Program-made: the position numbers and the translations under genes
Assembly: GCA_021776375.1 (NCBI GenBank)
Contig: JAJFGA010000089.1
Coordinates: 1-64,000, forward strand
Source of the DNA: Hyphococcus sp.
Lineage (GTDB): Bacteria > Pseudomonadota > Alphaproteobacteria > Caulobacterales > Parvularculaceae
DNA length: 64,000 nucleotides
Direction of reading: 5' to 3'
The notes under the pieces: model-generated
Databases searched by the model: none
What the model saw: only the letters and a program-made list of their open reading frames with translations
What the model was told of the DNA's origin: nothing
Shown: piece after piece, positions 49,935-59,613 of the stretch
Layout: each line of letters begins with the position of its first letter
Position numbering within the stretch: position 1 is the first letter of the stretch

Positions 49935-50255
49935 ATGAAACTTGCAGCTTTTCAGGCGACGCAAAACTATAATCTGGCGAAGACGGCCCTAACCGGCGCG
50001 GGTCCGGGCCCAACAGCGATAGCTGCGCCAAAAGCGGGCGAGATAAAGCAAAACCCCGCATTTGAAGCCGCCCATAACCTCGCTAAAACTGTCGCCCAGG
50101 GCGAACAGGCCGGCCAAGCTCTCTTGACCGGCAATGCCGATCCTCACTCCGTCGTGCAGGCAATGGCGGCGGCGGAGCTGGCCGTCGAGACCGCCGTCAC
50201 CGTGCGCAATAAAGTCGTTGAAGCCTATCAAGAATTGATCCGTATGCCGGTTTAA
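49935..50255 (+). CDS. fliE: Rod-MS-ring junction protein FliE
   Basis: The 106-residue protein has the FliE C-terminal block DPHSVVQAMAAAELAVETAVTVRNKVVEAYQELIRMPV. FliE links FliF and FlgB and is the first rod protein exported. AAGGAGG sits eight bases before ATG. It lies 12 bases after flgC. Confidence 0.95.
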   Translation: MKLAAFQATQNYNLAKTALTGAGPGPTAIAAPKAGEIKQNPAFEAAHNLAKTVAQGEQAGQALLTGNADPHSVVQAMAAAELAVETAVTVRNKVVEAYQELIRMPV

Positions 50256-50269
50256 CCCTCGGGACTGAA

Positions 50270-50536
50270 ATGAACGAAAGCGATATCGTCACAATCTTGC
50301 AAGAGTTTTTGTGGGCCGGCCTGTGGATGGGCGCGCCGATGATCGGCGCCGCACTCGTTGTCGGCATCGTTGTCGGCCTTTTTCAGGCGTTGACCTCGAT
50401 ACAGGAATTGACGCTCACATTTGCGCCCAAGCTCTTCGTCATGGTGTTGGTTTTCTGGATGTGCGCCGGATATATGGCGCGCATTCTGGTCCGTCTTTTT
50501 AATGACACGGTTTTGTCCGTGATCGCCGGCGTTTAG
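50270..50536 (+). CDS. fliQ: Export gate protein FliQ
   Basis: The 88-residue protein has two membrane helices with MIGAALVVGIVVGLFQALTSIQELTLTFAPKL and a second hydrophobic stretch VMVLVFWMCAGYMARILVRLF, exactly the FliQ plan. It joins FliP and FliR in the gate helix. It starts 14 bases after fliE. Confidence 0.96.
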   Translation: MNESDIVTILQEFLWAGLWMGAPMIGAALVVGIVVGLFQALTSIQELTLTFAPKLFVMVLVFWMCAGYMARILVRLFNDTVLSVIAGV

Positions 50537-50558
50537 CCGCGCCTAGAAAGCACTGAAT

Positions 50559-52643
50559 ATGGACCGCGTCATAAATTTTAATATCCCGGGGCAAGCTACC
50601 GTCCTCCTGGCGCTCGGCCTGATGTCGATCATCGTGATGATGGTCGTCCCGGTGCCGGCGGTGATGGTCGATACCGGGCTGACGATGTCGTTCGCGCTGG
50701 CGATCCTGATTTTTACCATCACACTGTTTTCCGAACGCCCGCTCGACTTCTCCGCCTTCCCGACAGTGCTTCTGGCGTCACTGATATTGCGCCTGGCGCT
50801 CAATATCTCTTCTACGAAGCTGATCATCAGCCAAGGCCACACCGGGCCGGATGCGGCCGGCAGTGTTATCCACGGCTTTGCAATGTTTGTTATGGGTGGG
50901 AACATCCTGCTTGGTCTGGTGGTTTTCGGCGTCCTCCTGATTGTCAATTTTTTGGTCATCACCAAAGGCGCCGGCCGCATGGCCGAGGTTGGCGCGCGTT
51001 TTGCCCTTGACGGCATGCCCGGCAAACAACTGGCGATTGACAGCGATGTTGCAGCCGGCGCCATCAGCCATGACGAGGCGAAAGAACGCCGGCGGATTGA
51101 ACAGGATGAAACAACATTTTTCGGCTCTCTCGACGGCGCCTCAAAGTTTGTCAAAGGCGACGCCATCGCCGGATTAATGATCACGCTCCTCAATCTGGTT
51201 GTTGGGCTCGGCATGGGGCTCAGCGTGCACGGGCTATCGATGCAGCAAGCAATTGCAACTTACTCAATCCTCACCGTTGGCGACGGGCTGGTCACACAAA
51301 TCCCGGCGGTGATTATTTCGATTGCCTCTGCGCTGCTTTTATCCAAAGGCGGCGTCATTGGCTCCGCCGATAAGGCGATGCTCATGCAGCTCGGTACAAA
51401 TCCGCTCGCGCTAGGCACCGTCGGGGTCATCCTGGCGGCGTTCGCGTTTCTGCCGGGGCTTCCATTTATTCCTTTTTTCCTTGGTGCATCTGTATTTCTC
51501 GCCGGCGCCTACCGGGTCTATTTGGGGCAGGAGAAAGCCAAAGCAGAAGCGCAACAGGCGCCAGAAGTAAAGCCGGTTGATAAACAAAAACCGCTTGGCG
51601 ACCTTCTCGACGTCGATGAAATCCATCTGGAATTTGCTGGCGATCTCATCCCGCTGGCGCTTGATAATGTCCACGGTCTGGAGCCGCGCATCGTCAAGAT
51701 CCGCCACTATATCGCCAGTGAATTTGGTTTTATCATCTCGCCGATCCGGTTGACGGACAACCTAAATCTTGAGCCAAACGAATATCTGATCAAAGTTCAA
51801 GGCGTGACCGCAGCGAAGGGCATGTTATATTCCGACCATGTCCTGGTCATCGCCGATGACATCGGCGCCTTGCCGTTTCCTGGTAAGGATACGCAAGAGC
51901 CGGTTTATCATGCACCGGCGCGTTGGATAGAAAAGTCCGAACGCGACAATGCGCAGGCGATGGGCCTAGCTGTGGTCGACCCGGCTGAAGTGATATCCAC
52001 GCATCTTTTGGAAACCATCAAACAAAATTTCGCACGACTGGCGACCCGCAGATCGATCCGCCGGATCTTCGATGAGTTTTCCAAAACCACCGACGCAGAC
52101 CGCGCCTCCGCCAACCGCCAGCTAATCGACGAATTCGTGCCTGACAAAATCCCGGTTGAGTTCGTTCAGTCGGTGATCCGTCTCCTGCTCGAAGAAATGG
52201 TGCCGGTTAAAAATCTGCCGGTTGTATTAGAGGCAATTGCCGACGGGCGCGCGATGTTTGCAAGCCCGGAAGACGTTAACGAATATGTCCGCCAACGCAT
52301 TGCGCGGCAATTCGTGTCGAAAATACAGGACGGTGATGGAAATCTACCCTTGGTCCAGATTGGCGCTGACTGGGAAGATATTTTCACGGAGCACGAAATT
52401 ACTAGCGAGGCCAATCATAGCGATATTTCACTGCCGCCAGAGGAATTCAACCGCTTTGCTCAGTCCGTCCTTGCACAGATAAATAAGGCCGCCCAGCAGA
52501 GTCTCTTCCCCGCGGTTGTCACCTCCGCCAAACGGCGCAGATTTATCCGCACGGTCCTGCATGCCAAGAAAATTCGCAATCCTGTTATCTCCTATGAAGA
52601 GATTGACCCGACCGTTAAACCAACGCTTATCGGCGTCGCATAA
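50559..52643 (+). CDS. flhA: Flagellar export protein FlhA
   Basis: The 694-residue protein has about eight membrane helices in its first ~320 residues, including FPTVLLASLILRLALNISSTKLII and the FHIPEP-type region around GRMAEVGARFALDGMPGKQLAIDSDVAAGAI. A cytoplasmic ring domain of ~350 residues follows. FlhA is the export platform ring and takes chaperone-cargo pairs. It keeps the family length. It is 22 bases after fliQ. Confidence 0.97.
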   Translation: MDRVINFNIPGQATVLLALGLMSIIVMMVVPVPAVMVDTGLTMSFALAILIFTITLFSERPLDFSAFPTVLLASLILRLALNISSTKLIISQGHTGPDAAGSVIHGFAMFVMGGNILLGLVVFGVLLIVNFLVITKGAGRMAEVGARFALDGMPGKQLAIDSDVAAGAISHDEAKERRRIEQDETTFFGSLDGASKFVKGDAIAGLMITLLNLVVGLGMGLSVHGLSMQQAIATYSILTVGDGLVTQIPAVIISIASALLLSKGGVIGSADKAMLMQLGTNPLALGTVGVILAAFAFLPGLPFIPFFLGASVFLAGAYRVYLGQEKAKAEAQQAPEVKPVDKQKPLGDLLDVDEIHLEFAGDLIPLALDNVHGLEPRIVKIRHYIASEFGFIISPIRLTDNLNLEPNEYLIKVQGVTAAKGMLYSDHVLVIADDIGALPFPGKDTQEPVYHAPARWIEKSERDNAQAMGLAVVDPAEVISTHLLETIKQNFARLATRRSIRRIFDEFSKTTDADRASANRQLIDEFVPDKIPVEFVQSVIRLLLEEMVPVKNLPVVLEAIADGRAMFASPEDVNEYVRQRIARQFVSKIQDGDGNLPLVQIGADWEDIFTEHEITSEANHSDISLPPEEFNRFAQSVLAQINKAAQQSLFPAVVTSAKRRRFIRTVLHAKKIRNPVISYEEIDPTVKPTLIGVA

Positions 52644-52648
52644 CCGCT

Positions 52649-53440
52649 ATGATGGGGCTTGAATATTTCGCTCCGCTAGTCGAGGACGCAGCGCCGACTA
52701 TATTCGCCCTTGGCGCCATCTTCATGCGCATCTCGGCAATTGCATTTTTTGCCCCCGGCATCGGCGAACGTGCAATACCGGTTCGCGTGCGCCTCACCAT
52801 CGCGATCGCTTTTACTATCGTCCTTGTACCGATGATCTATGAGGATGCACGAGGCGCAGAGATCGCAATGCTCGCCGATGTCGTGGAGATTTATACGGCC
52901 GAAGCGCTGGTCGGCCTGCTTATCGGGTTTGCGTTGCGGATCATGATTTTTGTGCTGCAAGTCGCCGGCGCCATGATCGCCCAGCATTTATCGCTTTCCC
53001 AACTATTCGGCCCGAATATCGGCTTCGATTCTGAATCGCCCTTCACAGCCATCCTGGTCATGGCTGGCGTCACCCTCGCGGTTAGCGCCGGTGTGCATTT
53101 CCATCTCGCGCGTGCGCTTGGCGAGGCCTATGAAATATTTCCATTCGGGGTGTTCCCAGGCACCGGAGAAACCGCCGATTGGACAACACAGCGCGTCGCG
53201 GCGGCGCTGACCAAATCGATTACCCTCGCCTCGCCATTTATCGTGCTCGGCTTTGTCTATACCATGGCGCTCGCCGCCGCGAACCGCGCGATGCCGCAAT
53301 TGATGGCGGCGTTTATCGGCGCACCGGCGATTACACTTGCCGGCTTTGCTCTTTTCGCCGTCGCCGCACCGGTCATTCTTTATGACTGGCTCGCCGGCTT
53401 TGAGCGGGTGTTGCTGGACTTCCTCGCGGGGCCCCTATGA
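52649..53440 (+). CDS. fliR: Export gate protein FliR
   Basis: The 263-residue protein has six hydrophobic segments: APTIFALGAIFMRISAIAFFAPGIGERAIPVRVRL, FALRIMIFVLQVAGAMIAQHLSLS, and a C-terminal ALAAANRAMPQLMAAFIGAPAITLAGF. These match FliR. Start codons ATG 52649 and 52652 are both possible. The stop overlaps flhB by four bases. Confidence 0.95.
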   Translation: MMGLEYFAPLVEDAAPTIFALGAIFMRISAIAFFAPGIGERAIPVRVRLTIAIAFTIVLVPMIYEDARGAEIAMLADVVEIYTAEALVGLLIGFALRIMIFVLQVAGAMIAQHLSLSQLFGPNIGFDSESPFTAILVMAGVTLAVSAGVHFHLARALGEAYEIFPFGVFPGTGETADWTTQRVAAALTKSITLASPFIVLGFVYTMALAAANRAMPQLMAAFIGAPAITLAGFALFAVAAPVILYDWLAGFERVLLDFLAGPL

Positions 53441-54522
53441 GCGAAGGCGAAAAAGACGACGGCCAGGAAAAGTCGCAAGACGCGAGCCCCGCGCGCATAG
53501 AGAAAGCGCGGCGCGATGGCGATGTCTCACAATCAAAAGAACTTAACGCCGCCGCCAGCTATATCGGCCTCTATCTCGCCATCATCCTCGCCGGCGGCGC
53601 AATCGCCGGGCTGGCGAGCGTGTTATCGATTTTTCTGGCACACCCGGAAACCATTACAGAACAGGCTCTCACCGCAACCGACGGTGTCTTTATCCAATCG
53701 TTATGGTGGGAAACAATGAACAGCGTGTCGATGTTTTTCTTGTTGCCAGCATTCGCATCACTTTTGGCGTTAGTCGCACAGCGCGCCATCACCTTTGCGC
53801 CGTCTAAAGTAAATCCAAAATTTTCAAGGCTTTCATTAACGGCAAACGCCAAAAAGAAATATGGCCCCCAGGGGCTCGCCGAATTTGCAAAGAGCAGCAC
53901 GAAGTTGCTGGTGATCTTTACGTTATTTGGCGCCTTCTTCATGCAACGTTTCTCGACTTTACCGGCGGATGTGTTGTCGCCTGCGATGGCGCTGCCTGAG
54001 AGCTTACTGGAGGAGGTAACGCTCTTTGCCGGCATTGTCGTTTTGTTTTCCGTCGGTCTTGCGGCGATCGATCTTCCCTGGAGCCGTCATCAGCATGCAA
54101 AGCGCCTGCGCATGACCCATGAGGATGCAAAAAAAGAAAGCAAGGAAAACGATGGCGATCCGACTATGAAACAAAACCGTCGCGAGCGTGCGCAAGCCAT
54201 TAGCCAGAATAAAATGTTGCACGACGTGCCGAACGCCAATGTGGTGATCGTCAACCCGACGCATTATGCCGTGGCGCTTGCATGGGATCGCGAGACTGGT
54301 GCAGCGCCGATTTGCATCGCCAAGGGCGCAGATGAATTGGCCGCCCGCATCCGCGAGATCGCCGCCGTTGCTGGCGTTCCAATCCAGTCCGACCCGCCAT
54401 CGGCAAGAGCAATTTTCGCAAGTGTCGATGTTGGCGAAGAAATCCAGCGCGAACACTACGCCGCCGTCGCCGCGGCAATTCATTTTGCAGACAGAATTCG
54501 CGAAAAGGCGAAATTCAGATAG
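53437..54522 (+). CDS. flhB: Export switch protein FlhB
   Basis: The 361-residue protein has four membrane helices and the self-cleaving motif N273-P-T-H in NVVIVNPTHYAVALAW, at which FlhB autocleaves to change export from hook to filament substrates. The N-terminal SPARIEKARRDGDVSQSKEL matches the family. Last gene of the flgB unit. Its stop is six bases from the convergent acyl-CoA dehydrogenase stop, with no terminator between. Confidence 0.96.
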   Translation: MSEGEKDDGQEKSQDASPARIEKARRDGDVSQSKELNAAASYIGLYLAIILAGGAIAGLASVLSIFLAHPETITEQALTATDGVFIQSLWWETMNSVSMFFLLPAFASLLALVAQRAITFAPSKVNPKFSRLSLTANAKKKYGPQGLAEFAKSSTKLLVIFTLFGAFFMQRFSTLPADVLSPAMALPESLLEEVTLFAGIVVLFSVGLAAIDLPWSRHQHAKRLRMTHEDAKKESKENDGDPTMKQNRRERAQAISQNKMLHDVPNANVVIVNPTHYAVALAWDRETGAAPICIAKGADELAARIREIAAVAGVPIQSDPPSARAIFASVDVGEEIQREHYAAVAAAIHFADRIREKAKFR

Positions 54523-54528
54523 CAGAGC

Positions 54529-55650
54529 CTACAACAAAAGCTCCGCTAGCTTTTTCCGGTGATAGGACGCGTCGCCAAATTGCGCGGCGTGCCACATCGC
54601 GCGGCGGCGATAGAGCTGCGCATCGCAATCATAGGTAAATCCGAAACCGCCATGGAACTGTATCGATCGGTCAGCAGCATAAGACAGCGCTTTGTCGGCT
54701 TCCGCCTTCGCCATCCGCGTTGCGACCTCGCCGGTCCCCTGCTCATTAAAACAATGCGCGGCGCTATAAAGATGCGAGCGTGCTTGCTCATATCCGATAA
54801 AGGCGTCGACCGTCGGGTGTTTCAGCGCCTGATAGGAACCGATCAGCCTGCCAAATTGCTTGCGCGTAGTGAGATAGTCGATGGTGTAATCGATCACTGC
54901 TTGCGTAGCGCCAACCATTTCTGCGGCAGCGAGAAGATTGGCGGCAAGGTGGATGTGACTGAGCGCCGCGCGCGCTTTGTGTGGATCAAAGAGCGCGTTT
55001 GCACTCACCTGAACGCCATCTAATGTCAACGCGTAGGAGCGTTTGGTTTCGTCAATGATTGTCTCGCTACGCAACGCGCCCTCAGGTAGCTGCGCACGCT
55101 CAACGAGAACCAGCGCGGGTTTGCCATCGAGGCTGACCGAGACAATAATCCACTGAGCCGACACGGCGTCACAAACGAACAACTTCTTGCCAGAAAGGAT
55201 GATGTTATCGCCATCCTTTTCCGCGCGGGCAGTGATCTGAGACAGGTCCCAATCGCCGCTATCTTCGGTTAGTGCAAGCGTTGCAATCGCGCCCTCGACA
55301 ATCTTCGGCAGCAAATGCTGCTTTAGCGCTTCCGTGCCGCCAGCCAGCACCGCCTGTGCCGCTAGCGTCGTTGACAAAAATGGGCTCGCCAGCATGAAGC
55401 GGCCGATTTGCTCCATCACCGGCGCCGCTTCGCCAAGGCTGAGGCCAACGCCGCCATATTCTTCCGGAACAGCAATCCCCAACCAGCCCAACCCGACTAT
55501 ATCCTTCCAGACCTCTGGGTCGTATCCACGTTCATCATCAATCAGCTTACGGACTTTATCCATCGGCGACTTGTCACGACAAAAATTAGTCGCGACCTCC
55601 AAGAGGTCCGCCTGTTCTTCGCTAAATCCTAAACGGCCAAGATTTTCCAT
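54529..55650 (-). CDS. Acyl-CoA dehydrogenase, subunit-type 2
   Basis: The 373-residue protein has TLALTEDSGDWDL in the substrate region, a TTRKQFGRLIGSYQALKHPTVD motif and IQFHGGFGFTYDCDAQLYRRR at the C-terminus, all acyl-CoA dehydrogenase blocks with FAD. Its length (~370) and pairing with the 402-residue homologue next door fit heterotetrameric ACADs seen in sterol and terpene breakdown. The alpha-beta bond oxidised is not known. It lies 19 bases downstream of the partner gene. Confidence 0.85.
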   Translation of the reverse strand: MENLGRLGFSEEQADLLEVATNFCRDKSPMDKVRKLIDDERGYDPEVWKDIVGLGWLGIAVPEEYGGVGLSLGEAAPVMEQIGRFMLASPFLSTTLAAQAVLAGGTEALKQHLLPKIVEGAIATLALTEDSGDWDLSQITARAEKDGDNIILSGKKLFVCDAVSAQWIIVSVSLDGKPALVLVERAQLPEGALRSETIIDETKRSYALTLDGVQVSANALFDPHKARAALSHIHLAANLLAAAEMVGATQAVIDYTIDYLTTRKQFGRLIGSYQALKHPTVDAFIGYEQARSHLYSAAHCFNEQGTGEVATRMAKAEADKALSYAADRSIQFHGGFGFTYDCDAQLYRRRAMWHAAQFGDASYHRKKLAELLL

Positions 55651-55669
55651 CAGTTATTCCGAACAAATT

Positions 55670-56878
55670 TTATTTTTTGGGAAGCCCTAACACATGCTCG
55701 CCAATAATATTGCGCTGGACTTGTGAGGTGCCGCCGCCAATAGTTGCCGAAAAAGCGTTCAAGTAACCGCGGGTCCACAATCCGTCATCGACGGCGCTTT
55801 CATCACCGACATAATAGCCGCCTTTAGCGCCTAGAAGCGTCATTGCAAATTCATTAAGCCGACGGGCAAACTCCGTCCACATCAGCTTGCCCGACAGCGA
55901 CAGCGCCATCGGCCGGTCGGTGGTCAACGGCGCAATGCGACCGCGCTCCTGACACAGCTTCAGCCCTTGCGCTTCAATCAGAAAGCCGACCAGCCTGTCG
56001 CGCATCACAGGATCATCCATTACCGGTGCGCCATCGCGTTGAGCCTTTTTGGCAAGTTCCAAGATTGAGAACGCATCAAGCGGCGTAATCACATAACCTC
56101 CCGCCTGACCGCCTCTGGCGCCGCGCTCATATTCGAGCGTACGCATGGCAATCAGCCACCCTTGGCCCTCCTTGCCCATTCGGCACTCTGCCGGAATGCG
56201 CGCATCAGTGAAGAAAGTTTGTGTAAACCCGAACTCGCCCGTAAGCTTGCGAATCGGCGTCGTTTCAATACCCGCCGCATCCATCGGCGCCAGGAAAAAA
56301 CTGAGCCCGGCATATTTGTTGGGCGCATCGAAATTTGTGCGCGCCAGCAATATCATATGCTTTGCATAGCTTCCATGAGTAGTCCAAATTTTCGACCCAT
56401 TCAGCACATAGTCATCGCCGTCACGCACGGCGCGCAATTGCGCGTTGCCGAGGTCAGAGCCATTTTCTGGTTCTGAAAACCCCTGACACCAGATATCCTC
56501 CGCAGACAGGATTTTCTTAATGTAACTTTGCTTCTGATCTTCACTGCCCATATCGAGCAACAATGGCCCGGTCCAGTTGAGACCGATGGCGTTCAGCATG
56601 ATCGGTGCATGTCGGCGGCGCATCGCCTCCGTCGCCGCCTTTTGAAATGCCGGATCAAGACCGCCGCCGCCATATTCCTTTGGCCAGGCTGCGCCAAGAT
56701 ACCCCGCCTCCCAGACTTTGTTTTGCCAGTCGCGCAGGAAATTAAACTGCTGGTCTGTGCCGACTTCCATGAAGGTCAACGGCAACATAAAGCCCGGATC
56801 GTCGGGGACATTGTCCCGGAACCACGCGTCTGCGCCTTGGCTAAATTCCCGAAGGTCTTTTGGGTCCACAGCCGTCAT
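55670..56878 (-). CDS. Acyl-CoA dehydrogenase, subunit-type 1
   Basis: The 402-residue protein has WCQGFSEPENGSDLGNAQLRA, a VLNGSKIWTTHGSYAKHMILLAR FAD/substrate region and FSATIGGGTSQVQRNIIGEHVLGLPKK at the C-terminus, as in FadE-type enzymes. The start at 56878 lies nine bases after the TetR stop, so regulator and dehydrogenases form one transcript. Together with its neighbour it probably forms a heteromeric enzyme (inference). Confidence 0.87.
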   Translation of the reverse strand: MTAVDPKDLREFSQGADAWFRDNVPDDPGFMLPLTFMEVGTDQQFNFLRDWQNKVWEAGYLGAAWPKEYGGGGLDPAFQKAATEAMRRRHAPIMLNAIGLNWTGPLLLDMGSEDQKQSYIKKILSAEDIWCQGFSEPENGSDLGNAQLRAVRDGDDYVLNGSKIWTTHGSYAKHMILLARTNFDAPNKYAGLSFFLAPMDAAGIETTPIRKLTGEFGFTQTFFTDARIPAECRMGKEGQGWLIAMRTLEYERGARGGQAGGYVITPLDAFSILELAKKAQRDGAPVMDDPVMRDRLVGFLIEAQGLKLCQERGRIAPLTTDRPMALSLSGKLMWTEFARRLNEFAMTLLGAKGGYYVGDESAVDDGLWTRGYLNAFSATIGGGTSQVQRNIIGEHVLGLPKK

Positions 56879-56887
56879 ATCATTTGC

Positions 56888-57664
56888 TCACGTTTTCGCC
56901 TCTGAAAGACGTTCAAGGCGGGAAGCCGCGGCGTCAACCCGCTCGACTGCTTTTATCAGATCGCGATTGGACACTGGCTCCGTTCGCGTGTCTGCGCGCC
57001 CCATCAGTAGCTTCACCAGTTCAGTGACAACAGCGGTGATGTCTTTTTTGCTGGACCGCTTTTTCATTAACAACGTCCGCATCGAGTATTCCAGACTGCC
57101 GAAAAAAATATCGCGCTTGATCCACTGGACAGCGCCGTCTTCAATCTCACCCCGCCAGACGCCATCGCGCAGAACGTCATCAAACACCGCGACATATTCT
57201 CGGTTCATCTTGTAGATATCGCTGCCCTCATAGGCTTCAGTGTTGCGCACATCACTAGCAATCAGCTCAAGGAGCCGGCGTTCGCCGATAATACTTTCAA
57301 GATGGTGGCGCGCCAGAAACTCAAGCTTTTCTGTGGTCGTCGCGCATTTGGCTACGCCTATCTTCGCCGTGTCGGTCAGGCGTGTATAAAACGCCGCCAG
57401 AACCGCGCGCGCCAGGGCATTTTTATTGTTGAAATAAAGGTAGAGCGTACCTTCCGCTACACCGGCTTTGCGCGCAATCTCCGACATTGTGGTTTTCGTA
57501 AACCCGCGCGCCGTCAGGCTCTTATGGGCCGCAACGATGATCGCATCTTCCTTGGATTGAACGCGCTCCCGTCGGGTGGCAGCCGGCAAGGGGTGGCGCG
57601 AGCGCGCCTTGGCGACCCGTGACTTCTTCTGTGTCTGCGAGGCTCTCTTCGCGGGTTGTTTCAT
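56888..57664 (-). CDS. TetR-family transcriptional regulator
   Basis: The 258-residue protein has a basic N-terminal tail, then the TetR HTH: IIVAAHKSLTARGFTKTTMSEIARKAGVAEGTLYLYFNNKNAL at about 43-85. The ligand-binding half is ~150 residues and ends LERLSEAKT. It sits between the two divergent arms of the locus and heads the dehydrogenase unit, so autoregulation and control of 57793-64000 are likely. The operator candidate is 57721-57740. Confidence 0.92.
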   Translation of the reverse strand: MKQPAKRASQTQKKSRVAKARSRHPLPAATRRERVQSKEDAIIVAAHKSLTARGFTKTTMSEIARKAGVAEGTLYLYFNNKNALARAVLAAFYTRLTDTAKIGVAKCATTTEKLEFLARHHLESIIGERRLLELIASDVRNTEAYEGSDIYKMNREYVAVFDDVLRDGVWRGEIEDGAVQWIKRDIFFGSLEYSMRTLLMKKRSSKKDITAVVTELVKLLMGRADTRTEPVSNRDLIKAVERVDAAASRLERLSEAKT

Positions 57665-57720
57665 CGCTCTCGCCGGGTCTTGCCGCCCTTACACGCATTG
57701 ACTTTTAACGACTGAGTGAT

Positions 57721-57740
57721 ATTCATCATATATGAGTAAT
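57721..57740. promoter_or_regulatory. Candidate TetR operator
   Basis: ATTCATCATATATGAGTAAT is a 20-base dyad matching its own complement at 16 of 20 positions, with a perfect TCATATATGA core. It is 57 bases upstream of the TetR gene and 53 bases upstream of the AtuA-like gene, the only good dyad in the 128-base divergent gap. A possible rightward -35 (TTGACT at about 57699) would put its -10 inside this site. Confidence 0.6.
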
Positions 57741-57792
57741 ACTATAAATTGTCGAATTTTGCAAGCCCAGGAATTTCTGTGAAAGACGCCTT

Positions 57793-59601
57793 ATGACGGG
57801 CAAAAACACTATCCGTATCGGCGGCGCCAGCGGTTATTGGGGCGAGAGCGCGATGGCCACACCGCAGCTTCTAGCTGACGGCAGGCTCGACTACATCGTC
57901 TTCGACTATCTTGCCGAAATCACCATGTCGATCATGGCGCGAGCCCGCGACAAAGACCCAGAGGCGGGCTATGCAACGGATTTTGTGTATTCTGTGCTCA
58001 GACCAAATCTACAAGACATAGCCCGTCAGGGCGTTAAAATCATTTCCAATGCCGGCGGCGTCAACCCAATTAGCTGCGGCGCGGCGGTTCGGGAATTGAT
58101 TAAAGAGCAGGGTCTCGATTTGAAGGTCGCGATTATAACCGGCGATGATTTCATCGACCGTAAAGACGCAATCGCTGCGGCCGCACCTCGCGAACTTTAT
58201 AGCGGCGATAAATTTCCCGACCCGGAGAAAATCGTCAGCATCAATTGCTATCTTGGCGCCTTCCCCATCGCCTGCGCCCTGGATCAGGGGGCAGATATCA
58301 TCATTACCGGACGCTCCGTCGATAGCGCCGTGACGCTTGGCGCCTGCATTCACGAATTCGGATGGCGCAGCGATGATTGGGACATGCTCGCCAGCGGTTC
58401 CCTCGCCGGCCATATCCTTGAATGCGGTCCGCAGGCGACCGGCGGCAATTTTACTGATTGGGAAATAGCGGGCGATATCGCCAATATTGGTTATCCGATC
58501 ATTGAAATTTCAAGCGGCGGCGACTTCACCGTCGCCAAGCCGGAAAACACCGGCGGGATCGTCAATGTCGGCACGATCTCCGAGCAACTGGTCTACGAAA
58601 TCGCTGATCCGCAAGCCTATTTGTTGCCGGATGTGGTTTGCGATTTCTCAGATGTAAAAATCAGCCAGGAAAGCGGCAGCCGCGTTCACATCTCGCCAGC
58701 GAGAGGCACACCGGCGCCAAGCACATATAAAACCTCCCTCACCTATCATGACGGCTATCGCGCCGGCATGCTGCTTGGTTTCACCGGCGCCGATGCTGAC
58801 CGCAAAGCGCGCAAATTTGCCGACGCCGCCTTTGAACGCAGTCGCAAAGTTCTTCGGCAATATAACGCTGCTGACTTTAGTGAAACAAGCGTTGAGATCA
58901 TCGGTGTAGAATCTCAGTATGGAGATTTTTCCACCATCGACGGCGCCCGCGAAGTGATTTTAAAACTTGCAGCCAAACATGATGACGCAATGGGCGCCGG
59001 CTTGTTGCTGAAGGAAATCGCCGGAATGGGACTGGCGACGCCCCCGGGGTTAAGCGGGTTTTCGTTCGGCCGGCCCAAACCTATGCCAGTGGTGCGATTG
59101 TTTTCCTATCTGACTCCGAAAGATGATGTCTCAATCACGGTCGACCTCGAAGGCAATGCGACAAGTTTCAATGACAAACCAGGGAAAACATTCAGCCCCG
59201 ACCAGATTGTCCGACCAAAACCGCCGGCAGCGCCTAGTCAGGATGACCTCATCGAAACCGCACTCATCAAGCTTGCCTGGGCCCGTTCCGGCGACAAAGG
59301 CGACAAGGCGAATATCGGCGTTATTGCGCGCGACGCCGCCTATCTGCCTTATATCTGGGCGACGTTAACCGAAGACGCGATCGCCAAGCGCTTTGCGCAT
59401 TTCATAGAGGGCGGCGCAAACGCGTCAAAAGTGCAGCGCTTTTTCCTGCCCGGTTCGAACGCGATCAACTTCCTCATCGACGCCGTGCTCGGCGGCGGCG
59501 GCGTTGCATCGCTTCGCAACGACCCGCAGGGCAAGGCCTTTGCACAAATCCTCCTGGACCATCCAATCCCGATAGCGCGATCCCTGGCGCCTAAATTATA
59601 A
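57793..59601 (+). CDS. AtuA-like protein (DUF1446 plus C-terminal AtuA-associated domain)
   Basis: The 602-residue protein has a DUF1446 body (GGASGYWGESAMATPQLL; ISNAGGVNPISCGAAV; YLGAFPIACALDQGADIIITGRSVDSAVTLGA). A C-terminal domain of ~110 residues starts LIKLAWARSGDKGDKANIGVIAR, fused here while some relatives have it as a separate gene. AtuA is needed for acyclic terpene (citronellol/geraniol) use in Pseudomonas, with unknown chemistry. Here it leads an operon with both subunits of an acyl-CoA carboxylase. Homologues also occur in pathways for other acyl-CoAs. Confidence 0.85.
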   Translation: MTGKNTIRIGGASGYWGESAMATPQLLADGRLDYIVFDYLAEITMSIMARARDKDPEAGYATDFVYSVLRPNLQDIARQGVKIISNAGGVNPISCGAAVRELIKEQGLDLKVAIITGDDFIDRKDAIAAAAPRELYSGDKFPDPEKIVSINCYLGAFPIACALDQGADIIITGRSVDSAVTLGACIHEFGWRSDDWDMLASGSLAGHILECGPQATGGNFTDWEIAGDIANIGYPIIEISSGGDFTVAKPENTGGIVNVGTISEQLVYEIADPQAYLLPDVVCDFSDVKISQESGSRVHISPARGTPAPSTYKTSLTYHDGYRAGMLLGFTGADADRKARKFADAAFERSRKVLRQYNAADFSETSVEIIGVESQYGDFSTIDGAREVILKLAAKHDDAMGAGLLLKEIAGMGLATPPGLSGFSFGRPKPMPVVRLFSYLTPKDDVSITVDLEGNATSFNDKPGKTFSPDQIVRPKPPAAPSQDDLIETALIKLAWARSGDKGDKANIGVIARDAAYLPYIWATLTEDAIAKRFAHFIEGGANASKVQRFFLPGSNAINFLIDAVLGGGGVASLRNDPQGKAFAQILLDHPIPIARSLAPKL

Positions 59602-59613
59602 CGAGGCGTTCAA